From Ilumatobacter sp. (GTDB lineage: Bacteria > Actinomycetota > Acidimicrobiia > Acidimicrobiales > Ilumatobacteraceae), in contig JABJAB010000044.1 of the NCBI GenBank assembly GCA_018666235.1, forward strand, positions 1 through 64,000: a DNA stretch of 64,000 bases. The letters run 5' to 3'. The notes beneath the pieces were generated by a model, which searched no databases, had not been told where the DNA came from, and saw only the letters and a program-made list of their open reading frames with translations. The translations under genes and the position numbers were made by a program. This document shows positions 49,802 to 58,928 of this stretch, in pieces. Within the stretch, counting starts at the first letter, position 1. Each line of letters begins with the position of its first letter.

Positions 49802-51298
49802 ATGCCCTCACCCCACACCGCGGCCCGCATCGTTGTTGTCGGTCTCGGTCCGGGCAGCACACAGCACATCACCGATGAGGCACGCGTCGCCATCGACCGC
49901 ATCCCCCACAGGCATCTGCGCACCTCGGTGCATCCCTCGGCTCATCTTGTTCCCGACGCCACCGCACACGACGACCTCTACGAGACCGCTGATTCCTTCG
50001 ACGACGTCTACGTCGAGATCACCAATCGCTTGATCGAGGCCGCGCGCGAACACGGCGAGATCCTCTACGCCGTCCCCGGTTCACCGCTGATACTTGAACG
50101 CACAGTGCGCTACCTACAGGAACGCGCATCGGACGATGAGGGCATCGAAGTCGACATCCTTCCGGCGATGTCGTTTCTCGATGTCGCGTGGGCCCGGCTT
50201 GGCATCGATCCGGTCGAGGCAAGCGTCCGGCTCGTCGACGGCCACGAGTTCGCAACCGCTGCGGCCGGCGAACGCGGCCCCCTCCTCGTCGCCCACACTC
50301 ATGCCAACTGGGTACTGAGCGACATCAAGCTGGCGGTCGAAGGTGCCGACGGCGCCGACCCGGTCGTGATCTTGCACGCGCTTGGGACCGACGACGAACA
50401 GATCGTCCACACGACGTGGGCCGAACTCGACCAGACCATCGAGGCCAATCACCTCACCTCGATCTACATCCCGCAGCTCGCAGCGCCCGTCGGGCAGGAA
50501 TACGTGCGCTTCCACGAACTGACCCGGACGCTGCGCGAGCAGTGTCCGTGGGACATCGAACAGACCCACGAGACCCTGATCCCCTTCTTGCTCGAAGAGA
50601 CCTACGAGGTCGTCGACGCACTCCATGCTCTCGACCCCGACAACCCTGCAACCGACGACGACCTCATCGAGGAACTCGGCGACCTGCTGTTTCAGATCGA
50701 GTTCCACGCAACGATTGCTGAACAACAAGGTCGATTCACGATCGCCGACGTCACGCAGGGCGTGCACGACAAGCTCGTTCGCCGCCACCCGCACGTCTTC
50801 GGGCCCAAGGACGGCGACATGGCCAATGCGGGCGACACCGACACCGTGCTCAGCAACTGGGACGAGATCAAACGCGTCGAGAAGAACCGCACGTCGGTGT
50901 TCGACGGAATCCCACGATCACTGCCGTCGCTGGCGTATGCCCAAAAAGTTGGACGCAAGGCCTCAAAGGTCGGCTTCGACTGGCCCAACGTCGACGGAGC
51001 ATTTCCGAAGATCGTCGAAGAGACCGGTGAACTGAGCGAAGCAGTCGGGCAGGGCGACAACGATGCTGCAACCGATGAGCTCGGTGACTTGTTGTTCGCC
51101 GTTGTCAACGTGGCGCGACACCTCGGCATTGACGCTGAGCTGGCACTCCGCGCAGCCAGCGACAAGTTCCGGTCACGTTTCGAATCGGTCGAGCAGTTGG
51201 CTGCGCAACGGTCGATTGACTTGCGCACGAGCAATCTCGAGATCCTCGATGGGCTCTGGGACGAAGCGAAACTCATCGTGAGCAACCCGCCGAACTGA
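49802..51298 (+). CDS. mazG: YabN-type protein: tetrapyrrole-methylase domain fused to MazG
   Basis: A 498-residue fusion. Residues 5-220 are a SAM-methylase-like domain, beginning RIVVVGLGPGSTQHITDEA, with YAVPGSPLILERTV. The second half is MazG with two helical repeats: RTLREQCPWDIEQTHETLIPFLLEETYEVVDAL and FPKIVEETGELSEAVGQ...DELGDLLFAVVNVAR, both with the EExxE/ExxD metal-binding patterns. MazG hydrolyses nucleoside triphosphates. The substrate of the methylase domain, known in Bacillus YabN, is unknown. Confidence 0.93.
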   Translation: MPSPHTAARIVVVGLGPGSTQHITDEARVAIDRIPHRHLRTSVHPSAHLVPDATAHDDLYETADSFDDVYVEITNRLIEAAREHGEILYAVPGSPLILERTVRYLQERASDDEGIEVDILPAMSFLDVAWARLGIDPVEASVRLVDGHEFATAAAGERGPLLVAHTHANWVLSDIKLAVEGADGADPVVILHALGTDDEQIVHTTWAELDQTIEANHLTSIYIPQLAAPVGQEYVRFHELTRTLREQCPWDIEQTHETLIPFLLEETYEVVDALHALDPDNPATDDDLIEELGDLLFQIEFHATIAEQQGRFTIADVTQGVHDKLVRRHPHVFGPKDGDMANAGDTDTVLSNWDEIKRVEKNRTSVFDGIPRSLPSLAYAQKVGRKASKVGFDWPNVDGAFPKIVEETGELSEAVGQGDNDAATDELGDLLFAVVNVARHLGIDAELALRAASDKFRSRFESVEQLAAQRSIDLRTSNLEILDGLWDEAKLIVSNPPN

Positions 51299-51350
51299 CC
51301 ACGCTGGCCGTGTTCAACCCGAGCGCAACAGACCGGTTCGTATCGAAAAC

Positions 51351-52412
51351 CTAGGCGTCGTGGACGTTGTCGATTTCGGGGGAATCCTCTGGACCCGGGA
51401 CGGGCAGTGCAGCCAGGTCACCGAGCGTTTGCTCCCACTCGGCCCGCCAGCGACGCCACCGCAGGTCGATCACCTCATCGAAGACGGTGATCGCTCGCCA
51501 GGTCGAGAACACAAACACCGACATCGGCACGGCATACACGACACCGGTTTGCAGGAGTCGCTCAGACGTCTCGAGTCCATCCTCGGCGAGCAGACCACCG
51601 AGCCAGACCGACACCACGACGAGACCGCCGATACCGGACAGCAAGGGGGCGAAGAACCATCGGAGCATGACCCGGTGGGGCGCACCAACACGAGATGCCT
51701 GCCGCGAGTGGTATCCGAACGGCAGCCAGAGCAGCCCAAGACCAGCGAACACCGTCGCGACCAAGATCGTCACCGCAGCAAGGTCCTCGGAGTCGTTCAG
51801 CCGTTCATCGAGCCAACGCGCCACAGCGATCGCTCCGAACGGAGCGGCCGCAGCCAACAGCCACAGCGCAACCGCCATCGAGCCACTCGAGCGCCTTTGG
51901 TACCGCGATGCGGGAACGATTCGCCCCGCATTCCCCATCGCCAAGAAACTCCACAGGAGAAGCGGCACACCGGCGAGGCCATGGGCAGCCGATACCGCCG
52001 TTGAGAGTGCGCCATCACCCAGCGCACCCTGGTACTCAGTCCAGAGCGTGGCGCCCATTGCGACGCAGAGCGAGACAACCACAGCCGAGCGGAGCCACCA
52101 GGTGGGGACCAGCGCGGGCGGCGGGTCCGACCGGAGCGGCAAGAAGTCCGACGGATCGCCGCTCGTCTGCGATGCGGCCGACAACGTCAACGGGGCAATG
52201 GCTGCAGCAGTGGCAGCGGGGCGAGGTGCAGCATCAACGAAGTCGATCGGCGACGTCGTCTGAAGTGGCGGAATGAGGGGCGGTCCGGGCGAGACGGCGA
52301 CGTTTGCGCCACCACTCAGGCGCGGCGGGAGCGGCTGCTGATCGACAGGCAACTGGTCAAACGGAGGCGTGAACGCCGACGGCTCTGCTTCAGACATGTT
52401 CGGATCATTCAT
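51351..52412 (-). CDS. Membrane protein with Pro-rich N-terminus
   Basis: A 353-residue protein. Residues 1-105 are Pro/Ala/Ser-rich and probably disordered. Six membrane helices follow, with charged loops such as RIVPASRYQRRSSG and HSRQASRVGAPHRVMLRW. The C-terminal helix RVGAPHRVMLRWFFAPLLSGIGG and the spacing of the loops match those in the larger protein encoded just upstream, so the two are related. No family is recognised. It is probably in an operon with that gene (14 bp apart). Confidence 0.65.
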   Translation of the reverse strand: MNDPNMSEAEPSAFTPPFDQLPVDQQPLPPRLSGGANVAVSPGPPLIPPLQTTSPIDFVDAAPRPAATAAAIAPLTLSAASQTSGDPSDFLPLRSDPPPALVPTWWLRSAVVVSLCVAMGATLWTEYQGALGDGALSTAVSAAHGLAGVPLLLWSFLAMGNAGRIVPASRYQRRSSGSMAVALWLLAAAAPFGAIAVARWLDERLNDSEDLAAVTILVATVFAGLGLLWLPFGYHSRQASRVGAPHRVMLRWFFAPLLSGIGGLVVVSVWLGGLLAEDGLETSERLLQTGVVYAVPMSVFVFSTWRAITVFDEVIDLRWRRWRAEWEQTLGDLAALPVPGPEDSPEIDNVHDA

Positions 52413-52426
52413 GAGGCACCCGCTCC

Positions 52427-54577
52427 TCAGATCTCAGGTGAGCCCATCTGAGGCGCTGACGACATCGCAGATCGCGACGCCTCGGTCTGGCGACCCTCAG
52501 CGACAAGCGAATTGTGGCGCATCGCCACGTGAGTGGTCGCGTCGGTCAGTGCACGCATGGCACCGGCGGCGGCGAACATCGCGAGGAGCTGCAACATGGC
52601 GCCGATTGCCAGGTATCCGGCGAGCCGAGCGACCTGGGTTGACTCCACTGATGCATCAGCAGTTGACAGACCGCCGAGACCCTGCACCTGGACCAGCAGC
52701 ACCACACCGATCGCCCACAAGATACGAAGCAGTTGGCGTCGCGCCCCGATCGAGCCGGCACCGCGGTAGAGCAGGAAGACGGGGATGGCCAAGAAGAACG
52801 CCTGGATTGCGAACCCCAAGATCACCTCGCCAACCGAACCGTCGGCAACCAAGCTGGCCCCGGCGATCGACACACCGACCGCAGCGATCGGCCACGCCGC
52901 GGCGGCCAGGATGGGATTGCGTCGGCGCATCGAGGCAAGACGGATATTGGTGATGGCCAGGAACGACCAGATCATCGCGAGCACGAGCAAGCCGAACGCA
53001 ACGTTGCGCTCGAACATATGGAGCAGCGATACGACGTCCCATGCCCGGTCACTTTGTGCTGGCAGGAGAACCCCGTCCTGTGTCTCTTGCCAGAACAAGA
53101 ACACTACGAACGCACCGATGAGACTGAGCAGGCTGAGGCCCGCGAGAACGGCAGTGATCGCGACACCGAGGACATGCGTGCCGGGCAGTTGATTGATGTA
53201 GCCGTGCTGACGCAGTGCCTTATGGTTCGGTCCGCCGCCGGCGGTCAGCGAGAGGGAACGGCTCCTCCGCTTCGACACCGCCGTCGGCACACCAAGCCGA
53301 CGATCGAAGGCACGCTCGACATCTGCTTCGACAGCGGCAGCTGCGCGCCAGCCGAGCGCCACGACCACGACGGCCGGCACGATTGCTGCCACACCGATCA
53401 CCCAGGCCGGGGCGAGCCCCTCAACATCGTCACCAAACGCTCCACCGACACGGAGGCCGGCAATCATCGCGACGCCAACGGCCGAGAGCACGACAGGCAC
53501 CGAAATCCATTCGGCGAATCGAATTCCTCGGCCTCCGACCTTGCGCACGACCCCGCTCATGTAGGTGACCGGGGAGTACATCAGCGGAAGCGTCAGCACG
53601 ATGGCGCCGAGAGCAAGCATCAACGGCAAGGACGACTCAGTTCCTTCGGACGGCGTGTTGAGCCGATCGGAGAGGTACGTCACCGCAGCGGCTGCGCCTG
53701 CAACGAAAGCCAGTGGAACCAACCAGGTCATGGCCGCGTAGCTCGGATCAGGGAGTTCCTGAGTGCGCGCTGGGTCAACGAGGCGTCGAGCATTCTCGGT
53801 CACCACCCATGTCCACACAACCACGCTTGCTGCGGCGATCGTCGCGAGGAGCATCGCCAGCATCGACAAAGATGCGAGGCGATCCTGCGCGGTCATCACG
53901 CGTGCTGACTGCCAGGCAAACAGCAGCATCGCGCCGGCTGTGCCACCGACTGCGAGCATGCGCAACGGCAGCATCGGCAAACGAGTGGGGAGTTCCGTTC
54001 CGACCGGAGCAGCCGAGACTGACGTCGTGCCTCGCTCGCCAGCTGGTCGTGGCTGCCCGGGAAGGCTCAGAGCAGCATCGGCCGGCAGATTGACGCGAAT
54101 CTGAGGCTGCGCTGGCTGCGCCATCGTCGGAGTAACCCCGGCCGTGGGAGCAACCCTGGCCATCGGCGCGGGCAACGGATCAATGGTCGGCACCGCGATC
54201 GGAATGCTCGCGAATGGAGTGATGGGACTCGGCGGCGCGAGCGGGCGAACAGGCAGCGCGGCGGGTGCTGCAGCAGGCGTGGGTGCCGCGGCTGGAGCGA
54301 CCGGAGCAGCAGCGGGGGGAGCCTGCACTGTCCGTGCAGCAGCATTGCCGAGTGCTGCTTCGAGCTGGGAGACCGGGCCGACCGACGGGTGAACAGCGGG
54401 CGATGTCAACGGCAACCCCGCCGACGGCTCGACGACGGGAACAACATCGAGGGGGAGCCCGCTCGGTGACGGCTGGGTCAGAACGTCGCTTCCTTCGAGG
54501 GGAACCATGTCGAAGACGACAGACTCTCCATTGTTCTGAGGCTCTGATTCCTGCAGGCGCGAATCAGTCGGTTCCAT
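52427..54577 (-). CDS. Large multi-spanning membrane protein with Pro-rich N-terminus
   Basis: A 716-residue protein. The first 195 residues are Pro/Ala-rich and disordered. Two blocks of membrane helices follow: 5-6 helices at about 205-410, and 5-6 at about 465-680. Between them is a basic cytoplasmic stretch (AVSKRRSRSLSLTAGGGPNHKALRQHGYI). The first block matches the neighbouring 353-residue protein in loop motifs, such as NARRLVDPARTQELPDPSYAAMTWL and SGVVRKVGGRGIRFAEW. Function is unknown. It starts at ATG 54577, 98 bp from the divergent DUF4032 gene. Confidence 0.65.
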   Translation of the reverse strand: MEPTDSRLQESEPQNNGESVVFDMVPLEGSDVLTQPSPSGLPLDVVPVVEPSAGLPLTSPAVHPSVGPVSQLEAALGNAAARTVQAPPAAAPVAPAAAPTPAAAPAALPVRPLAPPSPITPFASIPIAVPTIDPLPAPMARVAPTAGVTPTMAQPAQPQIRVNLPADAALSLPGQPRPAGERGTTSVSAAPVGTELPTRLPMLPLRMLAVGGTAGAMLLFAWQSARVMTAQDRLASLSMLAMLLATIAAASVVVWTWVVTENARRLVDPARTQELPDPSYAAMTWLVPLAFVAGAAAAVTYLSDRLNTPSEGTESSLPLMLALGAIVLTLPLMYSPVTYMSGVVRKVGGRGIRFAEWISVPVVLSAVGVAMIAGLRVGGAFGDDVEGLAPAWVIGVAAIVPAVVVVALGWRAAAAVEADVERAFDRRLGVPTAVSKRRSRSLSLTAGGGPNHKALRQHGYINQLPGTHVLGVAITAVLAGLSLLSLIGAFVVFLFWQETQDGVLLPAQSDRAWDVVSLLHMFERNVAFGLLVLAMIWSFLAITNIRLASMRRRNPILAAAAWPIAAVGVSIAGASLVADGSVGEVILGFAIQAFFLAIPVFLLYRGAGSIGARRQLLRILWAIGVVLLVQVQGLGGLSTADASVESTQVARLAGYLAIGAMLQLLAMFAAAGAMRALTDATTHVAMRHNSLVAEGRQTEASRSAMSSAPQMGSPEI

Positions 54578-54675
54578 GACCGATCATCGGCACCGCACCC
54601 GATGACCTTGAGAATTTCTTTCCAGACTCTGATTCGAGACACGCGGCATGGCCACCCAGCGGGCAGACTCGACAG

Positions 54676-55962
54676 GTGCGGCTCCAACTCGCCAGTCCGT
54701 CAGACCACCCATTGATCAGCGGCCTGCCCTTCACCGAACGACTCACCGACTGGTCATTGCCGCGCATGCACGGCGTGCTCGGACTCCATCGCCATGTCGT
54801 GCGCTTGATCGAACTCGGCGATGTCAGCTACGTCATCAAAGAGCTTCCCAACCATCTGGTCGAGCGGGAATACCGACTCCTGCATCAGCTGGAAGACGAC
54901 GGCCTCCCCACCGCCGAAGTCGTCGCTGCCGTCACCGGCAAGGCCGACAACGTCGACGGCATGCTGATCACTCGCCACCTCGACTACTCCATTCCGTACC
55001 GCACGCTGCTGTCCGGTCGAGGCCTCACCATCCCGTACCTCGGCGAACGCGTCCTCGATGCCATGGCCGGCCTGCTCGTACGCCTCCACCTCGCTGGCTA
55101 CTTCTGGGGAGATTGCTCGCTCTCCAACACACTGTTTCGACGCGACGCTGGAGCCCTGTCGGCCTACGTGATCGATATCGAAACGGGCGAACACTACGAC
55201 ACGCTGAGCGACGGTCAACGCACGTTCGACCTCCAGATCGCCACCGAAAACTTCGCCGGCGGACTGCTCGACCTCCAGGCCGGTGGCCGCCTCGCTGCCG
55301 ACATCGACCCGTGGGAAACGACACAGCTCCTTGAGGAGCGCTACTCAAATCTCTGGAACGAACTCACCGCCCCCGCCAACTTCGCGATCGGTGAGACATT
55401 CCGGATCGAGCAGCGACTCGAGCGCTTGCACGACCTGGGGTTCGATGTCGAAGAGATGGACATCGTCGGCAACCCGACCGAGGGTCAGATGCGTTACATT
55501 CCGCGTGTCGTCGAACACGGCTACCACAGCCAACGCCTCAAGAATCTGACTGGGCTTGAGACGACCGAAAACCAGGCTCGCCGCCTCCTCGGCGACATCC
55601 GCGCGTTTGGAGCGGAACTCCATCATCGCCGCGCAGTCGAAATGGCCAGCACCGGTGTTGCGCTGCGATCACTTCCGGAGAACGTCGTGGCCGTGCGCTG
55701 GCTCGACCAGCAGTTCGAGCCACTGATCGCCAGCGTTCCCCCATCCATGTTCGCCAAGCTCGAGCCAGCCGAGTTGTATCACCAGCTCCTCGAGCACCGC
55801 TGGTTCCTGTCAGAGCAGCGCGGCGCCGACGTGTCACTCCAAGCTGCACTCGACTCCTACATCCCCGACGTCCTCGTCGACGCGCCCGACGAAATCGTGA
55901 GCGTCACCGACGTTGAGGCCAGCGCAGAGCAGCAGAGCATCAGCCTGCTCGACGACGCCTGA
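54676..55962 (+). CDS. DUF4032 protein with kinase-like (LPS-kinase) N-terminal half
   Basis: A 428-residue protein. The N-terminal half resembles a small aminoglycoside/Kdo-kinase fold: DVSYVIKELPNHLVEREYRLLHQLE (Lys and Glu), HLAGYFWGDCSLSNTLF (the catalytic HRD-like loop in the form WGDCSLSN), and VIDIETGEHY (the DxE metal site). The C-terminal half is DUF4032. The family is restricted to actinobacteria and its function is unknown. A kinase role is inferred. The start is GTG 54676. No transport or cell-wall gene is coupled. Confidence 0.78.
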   Translation: MRLQLASPSDHPLISGLPFTERLTDWSLPRMHGVLGLHRHVVRLIELGDVSYVIKELPNHLVEREYRLLHQLEDDGLPTAEVVAAVTGKADNVDGMLITRHLDYSIPYRTLLSGRGLTIPYLGERVLDAMAGLLVRLHLAGYFWGDCSLSNTLFRRDAGALSAYVIDIETGEHYDTLSDGQRTFDLQIATENFAGGLLDLQAGGRLAADIDPWETTQLLEERYSNLWNELTAPANFAIGETFRIEQRLERLHDLGFDVEEMDIVGNPTEGQMRYIPRVVEHGYHSQRLKNLTGLETTENQARRLLGDIRAFGAELHHRRAVEMASTGVALRSLPENVVAVRWLDQQFEPLIASVPPSMFAKLEPAELYHQLLEHRWFLSEQRGADVSLQAALDSYIPDVLVDAPDEIVSVTDVEASAEQQSISLLDDA

Positions 55963-56060
55963 ACCCCAAACCGCCTCTCCTCTCCCCCGGGCACCAGCGA
56001 TCGAACACTTCCCAACAGGGCCAGCACCACTCGTCCCAGCGCTCTACGCTTGGCAGAAGT

Positions 56061-57341
56061 ATGAGTGAAATTCAGAACATCGTCGGCCGCGAGATCCTTG
56101 ATTCACGGGGCAACCCGACAGTCGAAGTCGAAGTCGAACTCGACTCGGGTGCAATCGGTCGCGCTGCGGTCCCGTCCGGCGCCTCGACCGGCGAACACGA
56201 AGCCGTCGAGCTGCGCGACGGAGGAGACCGCTACATGGGCAAGGGTGTCTCCAACGCGGTCGGCTTCGTCAACACCGAAATCGCTGATGCACTCGACGGA
56301 TTCGACGCGCTCGACCAACGGATCATCGACCAGGTCATGCTCGACCTCGATGGGACCGACAACAAAGCCCGATTCGGCGCCAACGCCATTCTCGGCACCA
56401 GCCTCGCCGTGGCCAAGGCCGCAGCAATCGAGCTCAACATGCCGCTCTACGCCTACGTCGGCGGCCCGAACGCACACGTCCTGCCGGTGCCCATGATGAA
56501 CGTCATCAACGGTGGCAGCCACGCCGACAACTCGATCGACTTCCAGGAATTCATGGTGATGCCCGTCGGCGCGCCGAGCTTCTCCGAAGCCCTGCGGTGG
56601 GGCACCGAGACATATCACGTGCTCAAGCAGGTGCTCCACGATCGCGGTCTGTCGACCGCAGTCGGCGACGAAGGCGGGTTCGCCCCCAACCTGTCGTCCA
56701 ACGAAGAAGCGATCACCACCCTGCTGGAAGCCATCGAGAAGGCTGGCTTCACGCCCGGCGAGGACATCTCGATCGCACTCGATCCGGCCGTGTCGGAGAT
56801 CTTCGAAGACGGCGCCTACCACCTCACCCACGAGGGCAAGGTCCTCTCCCCCGACGAGATGGCCGGCTACTGGACCGAAATGGTCGACAAGTACCCGATC
56901 GTCTCGCTCGAAGACGCCATGGACGAAAACGATTGGGACGGTTGGGCCAAGCTCACCGCCTCGGTCGGTCACAAGACCCAACTCGTCGGCGACGACCTCT
57001 TCGTCACCAACTCGATTCGCTTGCAACGCGGCATCGACTCCGACGTGGCCAACTCGATCCTGATCAAGGTCAACCAGATCGGTTCGCTCACCGAGACGCT
57101 CAATACCGTCGGCCTTGCCACTCGCCACGGCTACACCTCGGTGATGAGCCACCGGTCGGGCGAAACCGAAGACGCAACAATCGCCGACCTCGCCGTCGCC
57201 ACCAACTGCGGCCAGATCAAGACCGGCGCACCCTGCCGCTCGGATCGAGTCGCGAAGTACAACCAGCTGCTCCGCATCGAAGCACAACTCGGCGAAGCTG
57301 CCGCGTACCGCGGCAAGAGCGCCCTGGCGCCTCTGCGCTGA
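56061..57341 (+). CDS. eno: Enolase
   Basis: A 426-residue enolase. It has IVGREILDSRGNPTVEVEVEL, VPSGASTGEHEAVELRDG, AVAKAAAIELNMPLYAYVGG, MNVINGGSHADNSIDFQEFMVMP, and VGDEGGFAPNL with the catalytic Glu. VSLEDAMDENDWDGW, GDDLFVTN, KVNQIGSLTETL (catalytic Lys) and SHRSGETED complete it. It interconverts 2-phosphoglycerate and phosphoenolpyruvate. Its neighbours differ from the common eno-divIC order of other actinobacteria. Confidence 0.97.
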   Translation: MSEIQNIVGREILDSRGNPTVEVEVELDSGAIGRAAVPSGASTGEHEAVELRDGGDRYMGKGVSNAVGFVNTEIADALDGFDALDQRIIDQVMLDLDGTDNKARFGANAILGTSLAVAKAAAIELNMPLYAYVGGPNAHVLPVPMMNVINGGSHADNSIDFQEFMVMPVGAPSFSEALRWGTETYHVLKQVLHDRGLSTAVGDEGGFAPNLSSNEEAITTLLEAIEKAGFTPGEDISIALDPAVSEIFEDGAYHLTHEGKVLSPDEMAGYWTEMVDKYPIVSLEDAMDENDWDGWAKLTASVGHKTQLVGDDLFVTNSIRLQRGIDSDVANSILIKVNQIGSLTETLNTVGLATRHGYTSVMSHRSGETEDATIADLAVATNCGQIKTGAPCRSDRVAKYNQLLRIEAQLGEAAAYRGKSALAPLR

Positions 57342-57389
57342 ACCGCCACGTTGTGCCATGCACAGCGTGACCGCATACCCTCACTCGCC

Positions 57390-57857
57390 ATGGCAAGGTT
57401 CGAAGACATCGGTGAGCAAGACAGTTGGCGCTGCTGGATCTGCGATGAACCTGTCGATGCCACGATGTCGGTCAACGACGATCGCGGCCCCAGCGTCGAC
57501 GCCCGAATGACCGACCGAAAAGCCAAGAAAAAGGGCAAGGGGAAGTCGAGCGGCTCGGCCGACCTGCCCGAACGGCTTGCGCACCGTGGATGCAACACCG
57601 GCAAGGGCAACGTCGAGGCCGTCGTCCCCTGGAACGCTGATCTGTTTGTGATCGACCCGGTCCCGATCGTTCAAACCGTCGATCGGCTTGCGAACAAGGG
57701 TGGACGCGAAATTTTCTGCCGCTGCCCGAGTCCACAGGACGCCGACGACACAGCGGCCTGGCTGATCGACCGAATCAGCCGCCTCGAACCGGGGCTCACA
57801 CTGTCGAGTGACATTCAAGAAGGCGGCGGGCAATACCTCGTCGCCCTGCGCACCTGA
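57390..57857 (+). CDS. Small HNH-like zinc protein
   Basis: A 155-residue protein. WRCWICDEPVDA and LAHRGCNTGKGN make a CxxC...H.GCN..KG pattern, as in HNH-type zinc-finger nucleases or ribbon domains. A highly basic linker (MTDRKAKKKGKGKSSG) separates the two halves. The C-terminal half ends with AWLIDRISRLEPGLTLSSDI. The catalytic His of true HNH nucleases is not obvious, so activity is uncertain. It sits between eno and the SCO6745 gene, probably co-transcribed with eno. Confidence 0.65.
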   Translation: MARFEDIGEQDSWRCWICDEPVDATMSVNDDRGPSVDARMTDRKAKKKGKGKSSGSADLPERLAHRGCNTGKGNVEAVVPWNADLFVIDPVPIVQTVDRLANKGGREIFCRCPSPQDADDTAAWLIDRISRLEPGLTLSSDIQEGGGQYLVALRT

Positions 57858-57900
57858 GCCTGCTGGCAGTTCGCCCCGCACTTCGACCTAAGTTCGGGTG

Positions 57901-58815
57901 ATGGACTACGCCGACGCCGTTGCTTCGTTCGCACACCCGCTGCCTACACCGCTCCCCGTACCGGCGCCGACCGTCGACGCATCTGCTGCGCGCCGTCTGC
58001 GCGACGCGATCGAACCGATTGCGATGCACTCGATCTGGTCGAAAAGAACAAACGAACGGCTCGCCGGACTGGGCCTGGACTTCATCACGAGCTACGTCTG
58101 GGGTCGCGCTGCGTCGCTCGGCGAACCCGCAGCCGGCGTCGTGGTCGCTTCGTTCGCCGTGTTCCAGCCCGACATGATTACCGGCGCGTACGAACGTGGC
58201 CGCTCCACGGTCGCCCGCGATGTCATGTTGGCCGCGCGGGCCGAAAGCACCATCGAGAGCTTGACCGAAACGTTGGGAGACGCCGATGTTTCGGGCGTCG
58301 CGGCCATGCTCCAGACCGCCGTCGGCTCAATCAGCGGCATGGGCCGTCCACTCTTCTCCGGCCTGCGCGATCAGCCCTGGCCGAGCAGTCCGATCGGTGT
58401 CCTGTGGCGGAGCTGCGAACTCGCCCGCGAGCATCGGGGCGACGGTCACATCGCGGTGTGCCTGTCGGAAGGACTCGACCCGATCAAGATGAACGTGCTC
58501 ACCGAACTCTTCGTCGGCATGCCGCTCGGTTCGTACAGCGCAAGCCGTGCCTGGTCAGCCGAACAGATCGCCGATGCCGCCGACGACCTCCGCACCGCCG
58601 GATTGATCCATGCTGCTGATCAGGACCATGCATTGACCGATGTCGGCCTCGACTACCGCCGCGAGATCGAGGCGCGCACCGATGCACTCGATCAGCCACT
58701 CATCGACGCCATCGGTGACCTCGATGCCATCATCGACCCGCTGCAGACATGGTCCACCAGCTGCGTCGAGGCCGGATCGTTCCCGCCCGACCCATTCAAG
58801 CGCGCCGCCGGCTGA
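57901..58815 (+). CDS. SCO6745-family protein (MarR-like)
   Basis: A 304-residue protein of the actinobacterial SCO6745 family. It opens ASAARRLRDAIEPIAMHSIWSKRTNERLAGLGLDFITSYVWGRAASLGEP, the family core. It has GLRDQPWPSSPIGVLWRSCELAREHRGDGHI in the middle and a C-terminal winged-helix-like helix pair. The function is unproven. The start is ATG 57901, though GTG 57898 is 3 nt upstream. Confidence 0.8.
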   Translation: MDYADAVASFAHPLPTPLPVPAPTVDASAARRLRDAIEPIAMHSIWSKRTNERLAGLGLDFITSYVWGRAASLGEPAAGVVVASFAVFQPDMITGAYERGRSTVARDVMLAARAESTIESLTETLGDADVSGVAAMLQTAVGSISGMGRPLFSGLRDQPWPSSPIGVLWRSCELAREHRGDGHIAVCLSEGLDPIKMNVLTELFVGMPLGSYSASRAWSAEQIADAADDLRTAGLIHAADQDHALTDVGLDYRREIEARTDALDQPLIDAIGDLDAIIDPLQTWSTSCVEAGSFPPDPFKRAAG

Positions 58816-58928
58816 CCCTCGCCCGCCGCACAACAGCAACATGGCGCATCGCCGTCGCTGCGAAACTTTCTCGCGCTCCACCCCTGATGACGGAACAGAA
58901 CGGTTGGGGATCGTTACCGTGGAAACTC

